33,361 bases of DNA, from contig NZ_AEJC01000040.1 in assembly GCF_000317595.1 (NCBI RefSeq), positions 1 through 33,361 on the forward strand, read 5' to 3'. The notes under the pieces are model-generated. The model saw only the letters and a list, made by a program, of their open reading frames with translations. It made no database searches and was not told the DNA's origin. The stretch's first letter is position 1; each line of letters begins with the position of its first letter. The position numbers were made by a program, and so were the translations under genes. Origin of the DNA: Streptomyces ipomoeae 91-03 (GTDB lineage: Bacteria; Actinomycetota; Actinomycetes; Streptomycetales; Streptomycetaceae). Of the stretch, positions 1-11,451 are shown one piece after another.

Positions 1-128
1 GAGGCCGGGGCGCCCGAGGGGCCCGGGGCGGCCGACGGGTTCGGGGCGGCCGACGCGGCCGGTGACGCCGATATTGCTGGTGGGACGGGGAGCGCTGCTG
101 AGTGGACCGAGGGTACAGGGGCGGTCAT
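1..128 (-). CDS. N-terminus of an unidentified leftward gene (cut by window edge)
   Basis: An open frame runs leftward from an ATG whose first base is 128 to the window edge, giving about 42 codons rich in Ala, Pro and Ser. An AAAGGA Shine-Dalgarno-like stretch lies about 8 bases before the ATG, which is the main reason to believe the start. The visible part is a low-complexity, probably disordered N-terminus, so the family cannot be recognised. The 12-bp palindrome at 158-169 lies just upstream and could be this gene's operator. It could also be spurious, because high-GC DNA leaves many frames open. Confidence 0.5.
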   Translation of the reverse strand, partial: MTAPVPSVHSAALPVPPAISASPAASAAPNPSAAPGPSGAPA

Positions 129-157
129 GTCCTGTTCCTTTGCGACCGTGACCTCAA

Positions 158-169
158 TTGAGATCTCAA
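158..169. promoter_or_regulatory. 12-bp perfect palindrome, candidate operator
   Basis: TTGAGATCTCAA is a perfect 12-bp palindrome in an AT-richer patch 29 bases upstream of the leftward start codon at 128. Position and symmetry fit a dimeric repressor site, but no regulator can be assigned from sequence alone. Confidence 0.4.
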
Positions 170-431
170 GTTCCGGCAGGCTCGTATCGTCACATGTACC
201 CGCAGGTAAGGGAGAGCGCTTTCGAAATCATCCGGAATGAGTCGCTCCTTACCGCTGGTTCGGCTTGTTGCCCCCTTGCTGCTCGTTCCCCGGACGCCGT
301 ATGTGCCCGGCCTGTTGCCCCAGGCCCGGGTTACCCGGGTTCGCAGTCCCCGGTGACGGGTTCGGAACCCCCGGTGTCGTCCTGGTCGTGGTCGGGCGGC
401 TTCGGGCCGCCGCCGCCGACACCCGTGACGT

Positions 432-660
432 CTGGCCTTGTTGGTCGACGAGTTCGATGATCCGTGAGACGGGAGTGCGCCACGCCATGGGCTTGTCGGG
501 GCTGTGGATGACCCAGTCGGTGTCGCGGAAGTGGGAGGACAGGGTGCGGCCGAGTCGGGTGGCGTCGAACGGGCCGCTGGACTCGAAGACGCCCAGCGAC
601 AGCGGTCTGCCCAGCTCCCGTTCCCATCGGCGCGCCCAGTCGGCCAGCACCGGGCATTGC
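432..660 (-). pseudogene. Possible remnant of an unknown conserved protein
   Basis: Read leftward, this stretch encodes a protein-like segment with a plausible mix of aromatic and charged residues (it begins LADWARRWERELGRPL and continues through a WVIHSPDKPMAW motif to about IIELVDQ). Its frame continues on both sides only into Pro/Arg/Thr-rich low-complexity translation. There is no credible start codon or ribosome site: the open frame reaches the palindromes at 810-838 and no ATG is placed sensibly. I do not recognise the family. The simplest reading is an internal fragment of a decayed gene. A short real gene with an unusual N-terminus is the alternative. Confidence 0.35.
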
Positions 661-778
661 CGTGTTCCGGCGGCCTGTTCCGGCCTGTTCCGGCGTGTCC
701 CGAGGCCAGTCCGTCGGCCTGTCCTCAGGCCTGTCCTCCCACTGTTTTCCGGGCCCGTTCTCCGACGTCCCGGACCTC

Positions 779-807
779 TTGACACCCACCTGCACGGCAG
801 GCACATT
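779..807 (+). promoter_or_regulatory. Candidate sigma-70 (HrdB)-type promoter of the dimethylglycine/sarcosine operon
   Basis: A consensus -35 hexamer TTGACA lies at 779-784. A 17-base spacer leads to a weaker -10-like CACATT at 802-807. Transcription would begin around 814, inside the palindrome at 810-819 and about 70 bases before the first start codon. The -35 match is exact; the -10 is only partial. Confidence 0.5.
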
Positions 808-809
808 GA

Positions 810-3323
<2,514 letters not shown>

Positions 3324-3353
3324 GGGCCGCCTCCGAGGGAAGGGACACCGCCG

Positions 3354-4214
3354 GTGACCGCACAGCTGCTCGACGGCAAGGCGACCGCCGCAACCATCCG
3401 CCGCGAACTCACGGAACGAGTCGCCAAGCTGACCGCCGACGGCGGACGTACGCCGGGCCTGGGCACGGTCCTCGTCGGCGACGACCCCGGCAGCCACGCC
3501 TACGTCGCCGGCAAGCACCGCGACTGCGCGCAGGTCGGCATCACCTCGATCCGTCGGGACCTGCCCGCCGACGCCACCCAGCAGCAGGTCGAGGACGTCA
3601 TCGACGAGCTCAACGCCGACCCGGCCTGCACCGGCTACATCGTCCAACTCCCCCTCCCGCGCCACCTGGACGCGAACGCCGTACTGGAACGCATGGACCC
3701 GGCCAAGGACGCCGACGGTCTGCACCCGGTGAACCTGGGCCGGCTCGCCCTGGGCGTCGACGCCCCACTGCCGTGCACCCCGCGCGGCATCGTCGAACTC
3801 CTCCGCCGCCATGACGTACCGATCGCCGGAGCCCGCGTCTGCGTGATCGGCCGGGGCATCACCGTCGGACGCCCCATCGGACTGCTGCTGACCCGCCGCT
3901 CGGAGAACGCCACCGTCACCCTGTGCCACACCGGCACCAAGGGCCTGGCCTGGCATGTCCGCGAGGCGGACATCGTCATCGCCGCCGCCGGCTCGCCCGC
4001 ACTGATCACCCCCGACATGCTGCGCCCCGGCGCGGCGGTCCTGGACGTCGGCATCACCCGCACCGACCAGGGACTCGTCGGCGACGTGCACCCGGACGCC
4101 GCCCAGGTCGCCGGATGGCTCGCGCCCATGCCCGGCGGCGTGGGGCCCATGACACGCGCCATGCTCCTCGCCAACGTCGTCGAGGCAGCGGAGAGGAACG
4201 CGAACGCCGTATGA
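3354..4214 (+). CDS. folD: Bifunctional methylene-THF dehydrogenase / methenyl-THF cyclohydrolase FolD
   Basis: FolD is cytosolic and interconverts 5,10-methylene-THF, 5,10-methenyl-THF and 10-formyl-THF with NADP. The protein is 286 residues, normal for the family. Catalytic residues align exactly with the E. coli numbering: Lys54 in YVAGKHRDC, Gln98 in YIVQLPLP and Asp121 in KDADGLHP. The NADP-binding [14 protein letters not shown] segment and the C-terminal [15 protein letters not shown] signature are present. It starts with GTG behind a GGAAGGGA site. Its place between the dimethylglycine and sarcosine oxidase genes is meaningful: both make 5,10-methylene-THF, and a dedicated FolD would relieve the pool and recover reducing power. 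It is probably a second, pathway-specific copy, since genomes of this kind normally carry a housekeeping folD elsewhere (inference). Confidence 0.96.
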   Translation: MTAQLLDGKATAATIRRELTERVAKLTADGGRTPGLGTVLVGDDPGSHAYVAGKHRDCAQVGITSIRRDLPADATQQQVEDVIDELNADPACTGYIVQLPLPRHLDANAVLERMDPAKDADGLHPVNLGRLALGVDAPLPCTPRGIVELLRRHDVPIAGARVCVIGRGITVGRPIGLLLTRRSENATVTLCHTGTKGLAWHVREADIVIAAAGSPALITPDMLRPGAAVLDVGITRTDQGLVGDVHPDAAQVAGWLAPMPGGVGPMTRAMLLANVVEAAERNANAV

Positions 4215-4263
4215 ACGCCCGACTCCCCGAGCACCCGCACCTCTCAGCAGACGGAGACGTCCG

Positions 4264-5496
4264 ATGAGCCCCCGCACCCCCGGAGCCGAACTCCCCGAGC
4301 ACCCCGACTGGCTGTGGCGCACACCCGAGCCGAAGCGCTCGTACGACGTCATCGTCGTGGGCGGCGGCGGTCACGGCCTCGCCACCGCCCACTACCTGGC
4401 GAAGAACCACGGCATCACGAACGTGGCCGTGCTGGAGAAGGGGTGGCTGGCGGGCGGCAACATGGCCCGCAACACCACCATCATCCGCTCCAACTACCTC
4501 TGGGACGAGAGCGCGGGCATCTATGAGCACGCGCTCAAGCTGTGGGAGGGCCTGGAGGAGGAGCTGGACTACCCGATCCTGTTCTCCCAGCGTGGCGTGC
4601 TGAACCTGGCACACAGCCTCCAGGACGTCCGCGACAGCGTGCGCCGCGTCGAGGCGAACCGTCTGAACGGCGTGGACGCGGAATGGCTGGACGCCGCCCA
4701 GGTCAAAGAGGTCTGCCCGATCGTCAACATCTCACCGGAGGTGCGTTATCCGGTACTGGGCGGTACCTATCAACCCCGGGCGGGCATCGCCAAGCACGAC
4801 CACGTCGCCTGGGGCTTCGCCCGTTCCGCGGACGCCGCGGGCATCGACATCATCCAGAACTGCGAGGTCACGGGAGTGGATGTGGTCGACGGCCGGGTGG
4901 TCGGGGTCCAGACCACCCTCGGCCCGATGGCGGCGGGCAAGGTGGCCCTGTGCTCGGCGGGCCACACCTCGGTCCTCGCCGCCATGGCGGGCATCGAACT
5001 CCCGCTCCAGAGCCACCCGTTGCAGGCGCTGGTGTCGGAGTTGCTGGAGCCGGTGCACCCGACCGTCGTCATGTCCAACGCGGTCCATGTGTACGTCAGC
5101 CAGGCGCACAAGGGCGAGTTGGTGATGGGCGCGGGCATCGACGCGTACAACTCGTACACCCAGCGCGGGGCCTTCCACATCATCGAGCAACAGATGTCGG
5201 CGGCCCTGGAACTCTTCCCGGTCTTCGCCCGCGCGCATGTGCTGCGCACCTGGGGCGGCATCGTCGACGTCAGCCCCGACGCCTCACCGATCATCGGCCT
5301 GACCCCGGTCGACAACCTCTACCTCAACTGCGGCTGGGGCACGGGCGGTTTCAAGGCCACGCCCGGGGTGGGCTGGGTGTACGCCCACACCATCGCGCAC
5401 AACGCACCGCATCCGCTGAACGCCCCGTTCACGCTCGACCGTTTCACCACCGGCGCGCTCGTCGACGAGCACGGCGCGGCCGCGGTGGCCCACTAG
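4264..5496 (+). CDS. soxB: Heterotetrameric sarcosine oxidase, beta subunit
   Basis: SoxB carries the FAD site where sarcosine is oxidised to glycine, and with SoxA it holds the covalently bound FMN. The 410-residue protein is normal for SoxB. It has a [19 protein letters not shown] dinucleotide-binding motif (about residues 28-46). The [13 protein letters not shown] segment contains His178, which by family alignment is the likely covalent FMN attachment residue. The C-terminal [16 protein letters not shown] and [14 protein letters not shown] blocks are typical of the DAO/SoxB fold. The ATG follows ACGGAGA by 6 bases. It lies 49 bp after folD and 20 bp before soxD, in the usual soxB-D-A-G order. 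Confidence 0.96.
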   Translation: MSPRTPGAELPEHPDWLWRTPEPKRSYDVIVVGGGGHGLATAHYLAKNHGITNVAVLEKGWLAGGNMARNTTIIRSNYLWDESAGIYEHALKLWEGLEEELDYPILFSQRGVLNLAHSLQDVRDSVRRVEANRLNGVDAEWLDAAQVKEVCPIVNISPEVRYPVLGGTYQPRAGIAKHDHVAWGFARSADAAGIDIIQNCEVTGVDVVDGRVVGVQTTLGPMAAGKVALCSAGHTSVLAAMAGIELPLQSHPLQALVSELLEPVHPTVVMSNAVHVYVSQAHKGELVMGAGIDAYNSYTQRGAFHIIEQQMSAALELFPVFARAHVLRTWGGIVDVSPDASPIIGLTPVDNLYLNCGWGTGGFKATPGVGWVYAHTIAHNAPHPLNAPFTLDRFTTGALVDEHGAAAVAH

Positions 5497-5516
5497 GACC
5501 ACTAGGGAGCCGACCC

Positions 5517-8500
5517 ATGCTGCTCATCCCCTGCCCGTGGTGCGGGCCCCGCGACGAGGCCGAGTTCCACTACGGCGGCCAGGCCCACGTGCCCTACCCC
5601 GAGAACCCGTCCACCCTCACCGACGTGGAATGGGCCCGCTACCTCTTCTTCCGCGACAACCCCAAGGGCCCCTTCGCCGAACGCTGGAGCCACGCGGCGG
5701 GCTGCCGCCGCTGGTTCAACGCGATACGGGACACGTCGACGAACGAGGTGTTGGCGGTGTACCGGGCAGGGGAGGAGCGCCCGGTGGCCGTTGAGTCGAG
5801 GCCGGTGTTCTCAGCGGGGTCCGGGGAGGCAGCCCCAGAAGGGGCGCGTGGCGGTGCAGGGGGCGAAGCCCCCGCCGAAGTCGAAGGCGCGGAGCCCCTG
5901 GAGGACGGGACGGGCAGGGGCGGCGGGGGCACATCCCAACCGTTCCGCCACCCCACCCGAGGCCGAATCCACCGCGACGAACCCCTCACCTTCGTCTTCG
6001 ACGGCACGGAATACCAGGGCTACCGGGGTGACACCCTCGCGTCGGCCCTCTTGGCGAACGGCGTCATCCGATCCGGCACCAGCATCAAACTCGGCCGCCC
6101 CCGGGGCATCTTCTCGGCCGGCGTCGAGGAACCCAACGCGGTCATCCAGATCGAGGCCCCGTTCCCCGAGCCGATGCTCCCGGCGACCACGGTCGAGCTC
6201 TACGACGGCCTCGTCGCCGGCAGCCTCCCCGGCCAGGGCCGCCTCGCCACGGAACCGGACCCCGCCCGCTACGACGCCGTACACGCCCACTGCGACCTGC
6301 TGATCGTCGGCGCGGGCCCGGCGGGCCTCGCGGCCGCATCGGCGGCAGCGAGAAGCGGCGCCCGCGTCATCCTCGCCGACGACCGACCCGAACCGGGCGG
6401 CAGCCTCCTGGACACGGCCGAACACCTCGACTGGCTGGCGCAGACCACCGCACAGCTCGACACCGCCCCCGAGGTCCGCGTCCTGCGCCGCACCACCGTC
6501 TTCGGCTACTACGACGACAACCACCTCCTCGCCGTGGAACGCCGCACCAACCACCTCGGCGCCCACGCCCCCGAGAAGGTCTCGCGCGAACGCGTCTGGC
6601 GCATCCGCGCCCGCCGCGTCGTCCTGGCCACCGGCGCCCACGAACGCTCGCTCGCCTTCGCGGACAACGACCGCCCCGGAGTGATGCTCGCCGCCTCGGC
6701 CCGCACGTACGTCAACCGCCACGGCGTCCTCCCGGGCCGCCACGCGGTGGTCTTCACCACCAACGACAGCGCCTACGCCGCTGCCCTGGACCTGCACTCG
6801 GCCGGGGTACAGGTCGCGGCGATCGTCGACACCCGCCCCGACCCGGGGGAGTGGGCGGAACACGCCAGGGCGGCCGGCATCGAGGTGCTGCCCGCTCACG
6901 CCGTCACCGCCACGGAGGGCGACGCCCGCCTCACCGCCGTGACCGTCGCCCCGTACGGAGAGTCCGCGGGACAGCGGGAGTTCGCCGCCGACCTGCTGCT
7001 GGTCTCCGGCGGCTGGAACCCGGCGGCACACCTGTTCAGCCAGGCGGGCGGCAAACTGCGCCACGACGAGGCGCTCGGCTCGTTCGTCCCCGACACCTGC
7101 CGCCAGGCGGTCGAGGTCGTGGGCAGCGCGAACGGCGTCCTCGACCCGGCCGCGGTCCTGGCGCAGGGCGCCGCCGCCGGAGCCCGAGCCGTGGAGGCGG
7201 AGGGCTACACCCCGGAGGCACCCCGCCTCCCGGCGATCGCCGCCCAGCCGCGGCCGACGCCCCCGATGCACGTGTACGCCGTCCCCGGCGCTCCGGACGC
7301 CCCCCGTTTCGTCGACCTGCAACGGGACGTCACCGTCGACGACCTGGCCCGGGCCACCGGCGCCGGCATGCGCTCGGTCGAGCACACCAAGCGCTACACC
7401 ACCGCCGGTACGGCCAACGACCAGGGCAAGACCTCCGGTGTCCTGGCCGGCGGCGTCGTCGCCGAACTCCTCGGCGTGGACATCTCCGCCCTCGGCACGA
7501 CCACCTTCCGTCCCCCGTACACCCCCGTCTCCTTCGCCACGCTCGCCGGCCGTGACCGGGGCGCGCTGCACGACCCGATCCGCACGACCGCCCTGCACTC
7601 ATGGCACGTCGAGCACGGCGCCCTGTTCGAGAACGTCGGCCAGTGGCAGCGCCCCTGGTACTACCCGCGGGACGGCGAGGACATGGAGAGCGCCGTACTG
7701 CGCGAATGCCGGGCGGCCCGCGAGAGCGTGGCCTTCATGGACGCCTCCACCCTCGGCAAGATCGACGTACAGGGCCCGGACGCGGCCGTCTTCCTCGACC
7801 GGCTCTACACCAACATGATGAGCACCCTGAAGGTCGGCATGATCCGCTACGGCGTGATGTGCCGCCTGGACGGCATGGTCTTCGACGACGGCACGGTCAT
7901 CCGCCTCGCCCAGGACCGCTTCCTGGTCACCACCACGACGGGCAACGCGGCCACGGTCCTGGACTGGATGGAGGAGTGGCTGCAGACGGAGTGGCCGGAG
8001 CTGAAGGTCCACTGCACGTCGGTGACGGAGCAGTGGGCCACCGTCGCCCTGGTGGGCCCGCGCTCACGTGCCGTCCTCGGCGCTCTCGCACCCCGACTGG
8101 CCGTGGAGAACGACGACTTCCCCTTCATGGCCTGGCGGGAGACCACGGTCGCGGGCATCGAGGCGCGCGTGTGCCGGATCAGCTTCTCCGGTGAACTGGC
8201 CTACGAGATCAACGTCTCCCCGTGGCAGGCCCGCGCCCTGTGGGAGGCGCTGTACGAGGCCGGGGCCCCGTACGGCATCACCCCGTACGGCACGGAGACC
8301 ATGCACGTCCTGCGCGCGGAGAAGGGCTATCCCATCATCGGCCAGGACACCGACGGCACCGTCACCCCCCAGGACCTCGGCATGAACTGGGTGGTGTCGA
8401 AGAAGAAGCCCGACTTCATCGGCAAGCGCTCCTTCGCCCGCGCCGACACCGCCCGCCCCGACCGCAAACACCTGGTGGGCCTGCTCCCGGACGACCCCGG

Positions 8501-8753
8501 CGACTTCCTGCCCGAGGGCACCCACCTGGTCGCCGACAGCGAACTGCCCGCTCCGCCGGTGCCGATGCTGGGCCATGTCACCTCCAGCTACCGCAGCGCC
8601 GCCCTCGGCCGGACCTTCGCCCTCGCCCTGATCAAGGGTGGCCGCGACCGCATCGGCGAGCGCCTCTACGCCCCCGTGGGCGACCGACTGGTTCCGGTGA
8701 CCGTCGCGAACCCCGTCCTCTACGACCCCGAGGGAGCCCGCCGCGATGGCTGA
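5517..8753 (+). CDS. soxD-soxA: Fused sarcosine oxidase delta-alpha subunit (SoxD-SoxA)
   Basis: Residues 1-90 are a complete SoxD. All four zinc ligands known for the family are at their canonical positions (Cys6, Cys9, His59, Cys63). The frame then continues with no stop through a Gly/Ala/Glu-rich linker (about 95-145) into a full SoxA. SoxA shows a TGYRGDTLASALL-like N-terminal motif, an NAD-binding LIVGAGPAGLAAASAAA segment (from about residue 261) and a C-terminal GcvT-type THF domain (about 700-1070). The total is 1078 residues. SoxD and SoxA are normally separate chains of about 100 and 960 residues. A GTG at 5784 in the same frame, preceded by GGGGAGGA, could also give a separate SoxA of 989 residues. 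The gene overlaps soxG by 8 bases. The complex makes glycine, H2O2 and 5,10-methylene-THF. Confidence 0.92.
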   Translation: MLLIPCPWCGPRDEAEFHYGGQAHVPYPENPSTLTDVEWARYLFFRDNPKGPFAERWSHAAGCRRWFNAIRDTSTNEVLAVYRAGEERPVAVESRPVFSAGSGEAAPEGARGGAGGEAPAEVEGAEPLEDGTGRGGGGTSQPFRHPTRGRIHRDEPLTFVFDGTEYQGYRGDTLASALLANGVIRSGTSIKLGRPRGIFSAGVEEPNAVIQIEAPFPEPMLPATTVELYDGLVAGSLPGQGRLATEPDPARYDAVHAHCDLLIVGAGPAGLAAASAAARSGARVILADDRPEPGGSLLDTAEHLDWLAQTTAQLDTAPEVRVLRRTTVFGYYDDNHLLAVERRTNHLGAHAPEKVSRERVWRIRARRVVLATGAHERSLAFADNDRPGVMLAASARTYVNRHGVLPGRHAVVFTTNDSAYAAALDLHSAGVQVAAIVDTRPDPGEWAEHARAAGIEVLPAHAVTATEGDARLTAVTVAPYGESAGQREFAADLLLVSGGWNPAAHLFSQAGGKLRHDEALGSFVPDTCRQAVEVVGSANGVLDPAAVLAQGAAAGARAVEAEGYTPEAPRLPAIAAQPRPTPPMHVYAVPGAPDAPRFVDLQRDVTVDDLARATGAGMRSVEHTKRYTTAGTANDQGKTSGVLAGGVVAELLGVDISALGTTTFRPPYTPVSFATLAGRDRGALHDPIRTTALHSWHVEHGALFENVGQWQRPWYYPRDGEDMESAVLRECRAARESVAFMDASTLGKIDVQGPDAAVFLDRLYTNMMSTLKVGMIRYGVMCRLDGMVFDDGTVIRLAQDRFLVTTTTGNAATVLDWMEEWLQTEWPELKVHCTSVTEQWATVALVGPRSRAVLGALAPRLAVENDDFPFMAWRETTVAGIEARVCRISFSGELAYEINVSPWQARALWEALYEAGAPYGITPYGTETMHVLRAEKGYPIIGQDTDGTVTPQDLGMNWVVSKKKPDFIGKRSFARADTARPDRKHLVGLLPDDPGDFLPEGTHLVADSELPAPPVPMLGHVTSSYRSAALGRTFALALIKGGRDRIGERLYAPVGDRLVPVTVANPVLYDPEGARRDG
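5800..5935. repeat. Linker DNA resembling a Streptomyces intergenic repeat
   Basis: The DNA joining soxD to soxA has self-complementary GGGG/CCCC blocks, for example GGGGGCGAAGCCCCC (inverted arms around GAA) near 5863 and an AGCCCCAGAAGGGGC-like block just before it. It contrasts with the regular codon use on either side. It resembles the GC-rich hairpin elements common between Streptomyces genes. I infer that such an element removed the soxD stop codon and was read through in frame. Confidence 0.5.
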
Positions 8754-9354
8754 CACCGCCCTGACCGCCCCGCTCCGCAGCCCCCTGGCGCACGCCGCCG
8801 ACCGCCTGGCCGCCGCGACCCGCACCTCGGGGGGCGCGATCCGCCTGGCCGAACTGCCCTTCCTCACCCAGATCAACATCCGCCTCGATGCCAAGGGCCC
8901 GGCGGCCGACGCCGTGGGCCTGGCCCTGGACCTCCCGCTGCCCCTGGAACCGAACACCCTCGTACGCGCGGGCCGGTTGACGGCGCTGTGGCTGGGCCCG
9001 GACGAATGGCTGCTGGTGGCCCCGCCCGGCGGCGAGCGGGACCTGGAAGCCCGTATCCGCGAGGCCGCCGGCGACGAACCCGTCTCCGTCACCGACGTCT
9101 CCGCCCAACGCACCACTCTCCTGGTCGCGGGCCCCCGCGCCCGCGACCTGCTGTCCCACGGCTGCTCCCTCGACCTCCACCCCCGCGCCTTCGCCCCCGG
9201 CCGCTGCGCCCAGACCACCCTGGCCCGCACCCAGGTCGTCCTCGTCGCCCGCGACGACCCCAGTCCCAGGTCCGGTTTCTGGGTACTGGTCCGCTCCTCC
9301 TTCGCCGACCACCTGACGGAGTGGCTGCTCGACGCGGCAACGGAATACCTGTGA
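8746..9354 (+). CDS. soxG: Heterotetrameric sarcosine oxidase, gamma subunit
   Basis: SoxG is the small structural subunit of the cytosolic sarcosine oxidase. The 202-residue product has the family's usual length and features: an N-terminal region with RLAELPFLTQINIRLD, a central LWLGPDEWLLVAPP motif (related to the GcvT/YgfZ fold), and a DVSAQRTTLLVAGPRARDLLSHGCSLDLHP block. Its ATG lies inside the end of soxA (8-base overlap), so translation is coupled and stoichiometry is kept. It is the last gene of the operon. The next gene (to 9368) is convergent only 13 bp away, and I see no strong terminator hairpin in that gap. Confidence 0.93.
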   Translation: MADTALTAPLRSPLAHAADRLAAATRTSGGAIRLAELPFLTQINIRLDAKGPAADAVGLALDLPLPLEPNTLVRAGRLTALWLGPDEWLLVAPPGGERDLEARIREAAGDEPVSVTDVSAQRTTLLVAGPRARDLLSHGCSLDLHPRAFAPGRCAQTTLARTQVVLVARDDPSPRSGFWVLVRSSFADHLTEWLLDAATEYL

Positions 9355-9367
9355 CCGTGGCAGGCCC

Positions 9368-9742
9368 CTAGCGGGTGAGCAGGTACGCCAGTGTGCCGGC
9401 TCCTCCGGCGCAGGCGAGGACGGCCGAGGCGCATGCGCTGTGGCGTCTGAGCAGGTCGTGCCGGAGAGCGGCGTAACGGTCCTCGTACTCCTGGCGCAGC
9501 TCCGCGGCACGTTCGGCTGTCGACAGCAGCATCCGACGGGTGAGGTCGATGCGTTGACGGACGTAGTGGCGTGTGACGTCCTCCGCCTGGGCGGCGGTCA
9601 GCCAGGGCATCCGCGCACAGAGCTCCTCGGCCTCTCGGCGTGCTTCCTCGCGGTGGGTGTGGGCGAGAAGGTAGCCCTCGATCGTGTCGCACAGCGCGCT
9701 GGTCCCGTCGTCGCGCGAGGTGTGCCGCCCGTCGCCCCTCAC
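9368..9742 (-). CDS. Small single-pass membrane protein of unknown function, coupled to ctaD
   Basis: This gene encodes 124 residues. The first 100 are highly charged and predicted helical (rich in Arg, Glu and Ala, with a [16 protein letters not shown] stretch). The C-terminus is one hydrophobic segment (about residues 100-121) ending in LLTR, as in a tail-anchored protein. The GTG start is chosen because its GTGA overlaps the ctaD stop codon, the classic coupling arrangement. I do not recognise a family. Given its position it may be an accessory of the oxidase, but this is inference. Confidence 0.68.
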   Translation of the reverse strand: MRGDGRHTSRDDGTSALCDTIEGYLLAHTHREEARREAEELCARMPWLTAAQAEDVTRHYVRQRIDLTRRMLLSTAERAAELRQEYEDRYAALRHDLLRRHSACASAVLACAGGAGTLAYLLTR

Positions 9743-11451
9743 CGCGGTTCGCCCCGGTGGCTGTCGGCGTCCAGAACGTCCCGTTTCCCGGCGTGCTCCC
9801 GGTACTCGATTTTCGCCAGCCTCGGGTGGTGCAGATCGAAGGCGGGGGATTCGGAGCGGATGCGCGGCAGGGTGACGAAGTTGTGACGGGGCGGCGGGCA
9901 CGAGGTGGCCCACTCCAGGGAGCGGCCGTAGCCCCAGGGGTCGTCCACCTCGACCCGCTCGCCCCGCTGGGCGGTCTTCCAGACGTTGTAGAGGAAGGGC
10001 AGGGTGGACAGGCCGAGGAGGAAGGAGCCGATGGAGGAGACGGTGTTGAGGGCGGTGAAGCCGTCGGCGGCCAGGTAGTCGGCGTAGCGGCGGGGCATGC
10101 CTTCGGCGCCGAGCCAGTGCTGGACGAGGAAGGTGGTGTGGAAGCCGACGAACAGGGTCCAGAAGTGGATCTTCTCCAGACGGTGGTCGAGCATGGTGCC
10201 GGTCATCTTCGGCCACCAGAAACTGAATCCGCCGAACATCGCGAAGACGATCGTGCCGAAGAGCACGTAGTGGAAGTGCGCGACCACGAAGTACGTGTCG
10301 GTGACGTGGAAGTCCATCGGCGGCGAGGCGAGCAGCACGCCGGTCAGGCCGCCGAAGAGAAATGTGACGAGGAATCCGGTGGCCCACAGCATCGGTGGCT
10401 CGAAGGACAGTGAGCCCTTCCACATCGTGCCGATCCAGTTGAAGAACTTCACCCCGGTCGGCACGGCGATCAGGAAACTCATGAAGGAGAAGAACGGCAG
10501 CAGCACCGCTTGGGTGGCGAACATGTGGTGGGCCCACACCGTCACGGACAGACCGGTGATGGCGATGGTGGCGCCGATCAGACCCGCGTAGCCGAAGATC
10601 GGTTTACGGGAGAACACCGGGATGATCTCGGTGACCACGCCGAAGAACGGCAGGGCGAGGATGTAGACCTCGGGGTGGCCGAAGAACCAGAAGAGGTGCT
10701 GCCACAGGATCGCGCCGCCGTTCTCGGGGTCGAAGACCTGCGCGCCGAACTTCCGGTCCGCTTCCAGGACGAGCAGGGCGGCGGCGAGGACGGGGAAGGC
10801 GAACAGAACCAGCACCGAGGTGAGCAGCACGTTCCAGGTGAAGATCGGCATGCGGAACATGGTCATGCCGGGGGCACGCATGCAGATGATGGTGGTGATG
10901 AAGTTGACCGCGCCGAGGATCGTGCCGAATCCGGCGAACGCCAGCCCCATGACCCACAGGTCGCCACCCACCTGAGTGGTGCGCTCGCCACCGCTGAGCG
11001 GGGTGTAGGCGGTCCAACCGAAGTCCGCGCCGCCCTCGGGGGTCAGGAAGCTGCCGAGCACGATCAGGCCGCCGAAGAGAAACAGCCAGTACGAGAGCAT
11101 GTTCAAACGAGGGAAGGCCACGTCCGGGGCGCCGATCTGGAGCGGCATGATCGCGTTGGTGAACCCGGCGAACGTCGGCGTCGCGAACAGCAGCAGCATG
11201 ATCGTGCCGTGCATCGTGAACGCCTGGTTGTACTGCTCGCTGGACAGCAACTGCAGTCCGGGACGGGCCAGTTCGGCCCTGATCGCCATCGCCAGAACCC
11301 CGCCCACCAGGAAGAAACAGAACGAGGTGATCAGATAGAGGTGGCCGATCTTCTTGTGGTCGGTGGTCGTCAGCCATGTGACGATCACCTGGCCCCGGCT
11401 GCGGCGCTCCGCCGCCGGAACCGGAGCAACCGGTTCGGTATGTGATGCCAT
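9739..11451 (-). CDS. ctaD: Cytochrome c oxidase subunit I (aa3-type), solitary copy
   Basis: Subunit I is the heme a, heme a3 and CuB subunit of the terminal oxidase. It reduces O2 to water and pumps protons across the cytoplasmic membrane. The 570-residue protein is full length, with about 12 membrane helices. It shows the heme a ligand region [13 protein letters not shown], the CuB His-Tyr motif [11 protein letters not shown], the CuB histidine pair in [10 protein letters not shown], and the heme a3/heme a region [11 protein letters not shown]. The start has GAGGGA 5 bases upstream. In actinomycetes ctaD normally belongs to a ctaC-D-F-E/qcr region, but no other oxidase subunit is present here. 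It is therefore probably a second copy using the housekeeping ctaC/ctaE partners. Confidence 0.96.
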   Translation of the reverse strand: MASHTEPVAPVPAAERRSRGQVIVTWLTTTDHKKIGHLYLITSFCFFLVGGVLAMAIRAELARPGLQLLSSEQYNQAFTMHGTIMLLLFATPTFAGFTNAIMPLQIGAPDVAFPRLNMLSYWLFLFGGLIVLGSFLTPEGGADFGWTAYTPLSGGERTTQVGGDLWVMGLAFAGFGTILGAVNFITTIICMRAPGMTMFRMPIFTWNVLLTSVLVLFAFPVLAAALLVLEADRKFGAQVFDPENGGAILWQHLFWFFGHPEVYILALPFFGVVTEIIPVFSRKPIFGYAGLIGATIAITGLSVTVWAHHMFATQAVLLPFFSFMSFLIAVPTGVKFFNWIGTMWKGSLSFEPPMLWATGFLVTFLFGGLTGVLLASPPMDFHVTDTYFVVAHFHYVLFGTIVFAMFGGFSFWWPKMTGTMLDHRLEKIHFWTLFVGFHTTFLVQHWLGAEGMPRRYADYLAADGFTALNTVSSIGSFLLGLSTLPFLYNVWKTAQRGERVEVDDPWGYGRSLEWATSCPPPRHNFVTLPRIRSESPAFDLHHPRLAKIEYREHAGKRDVLDADSHRGEPR

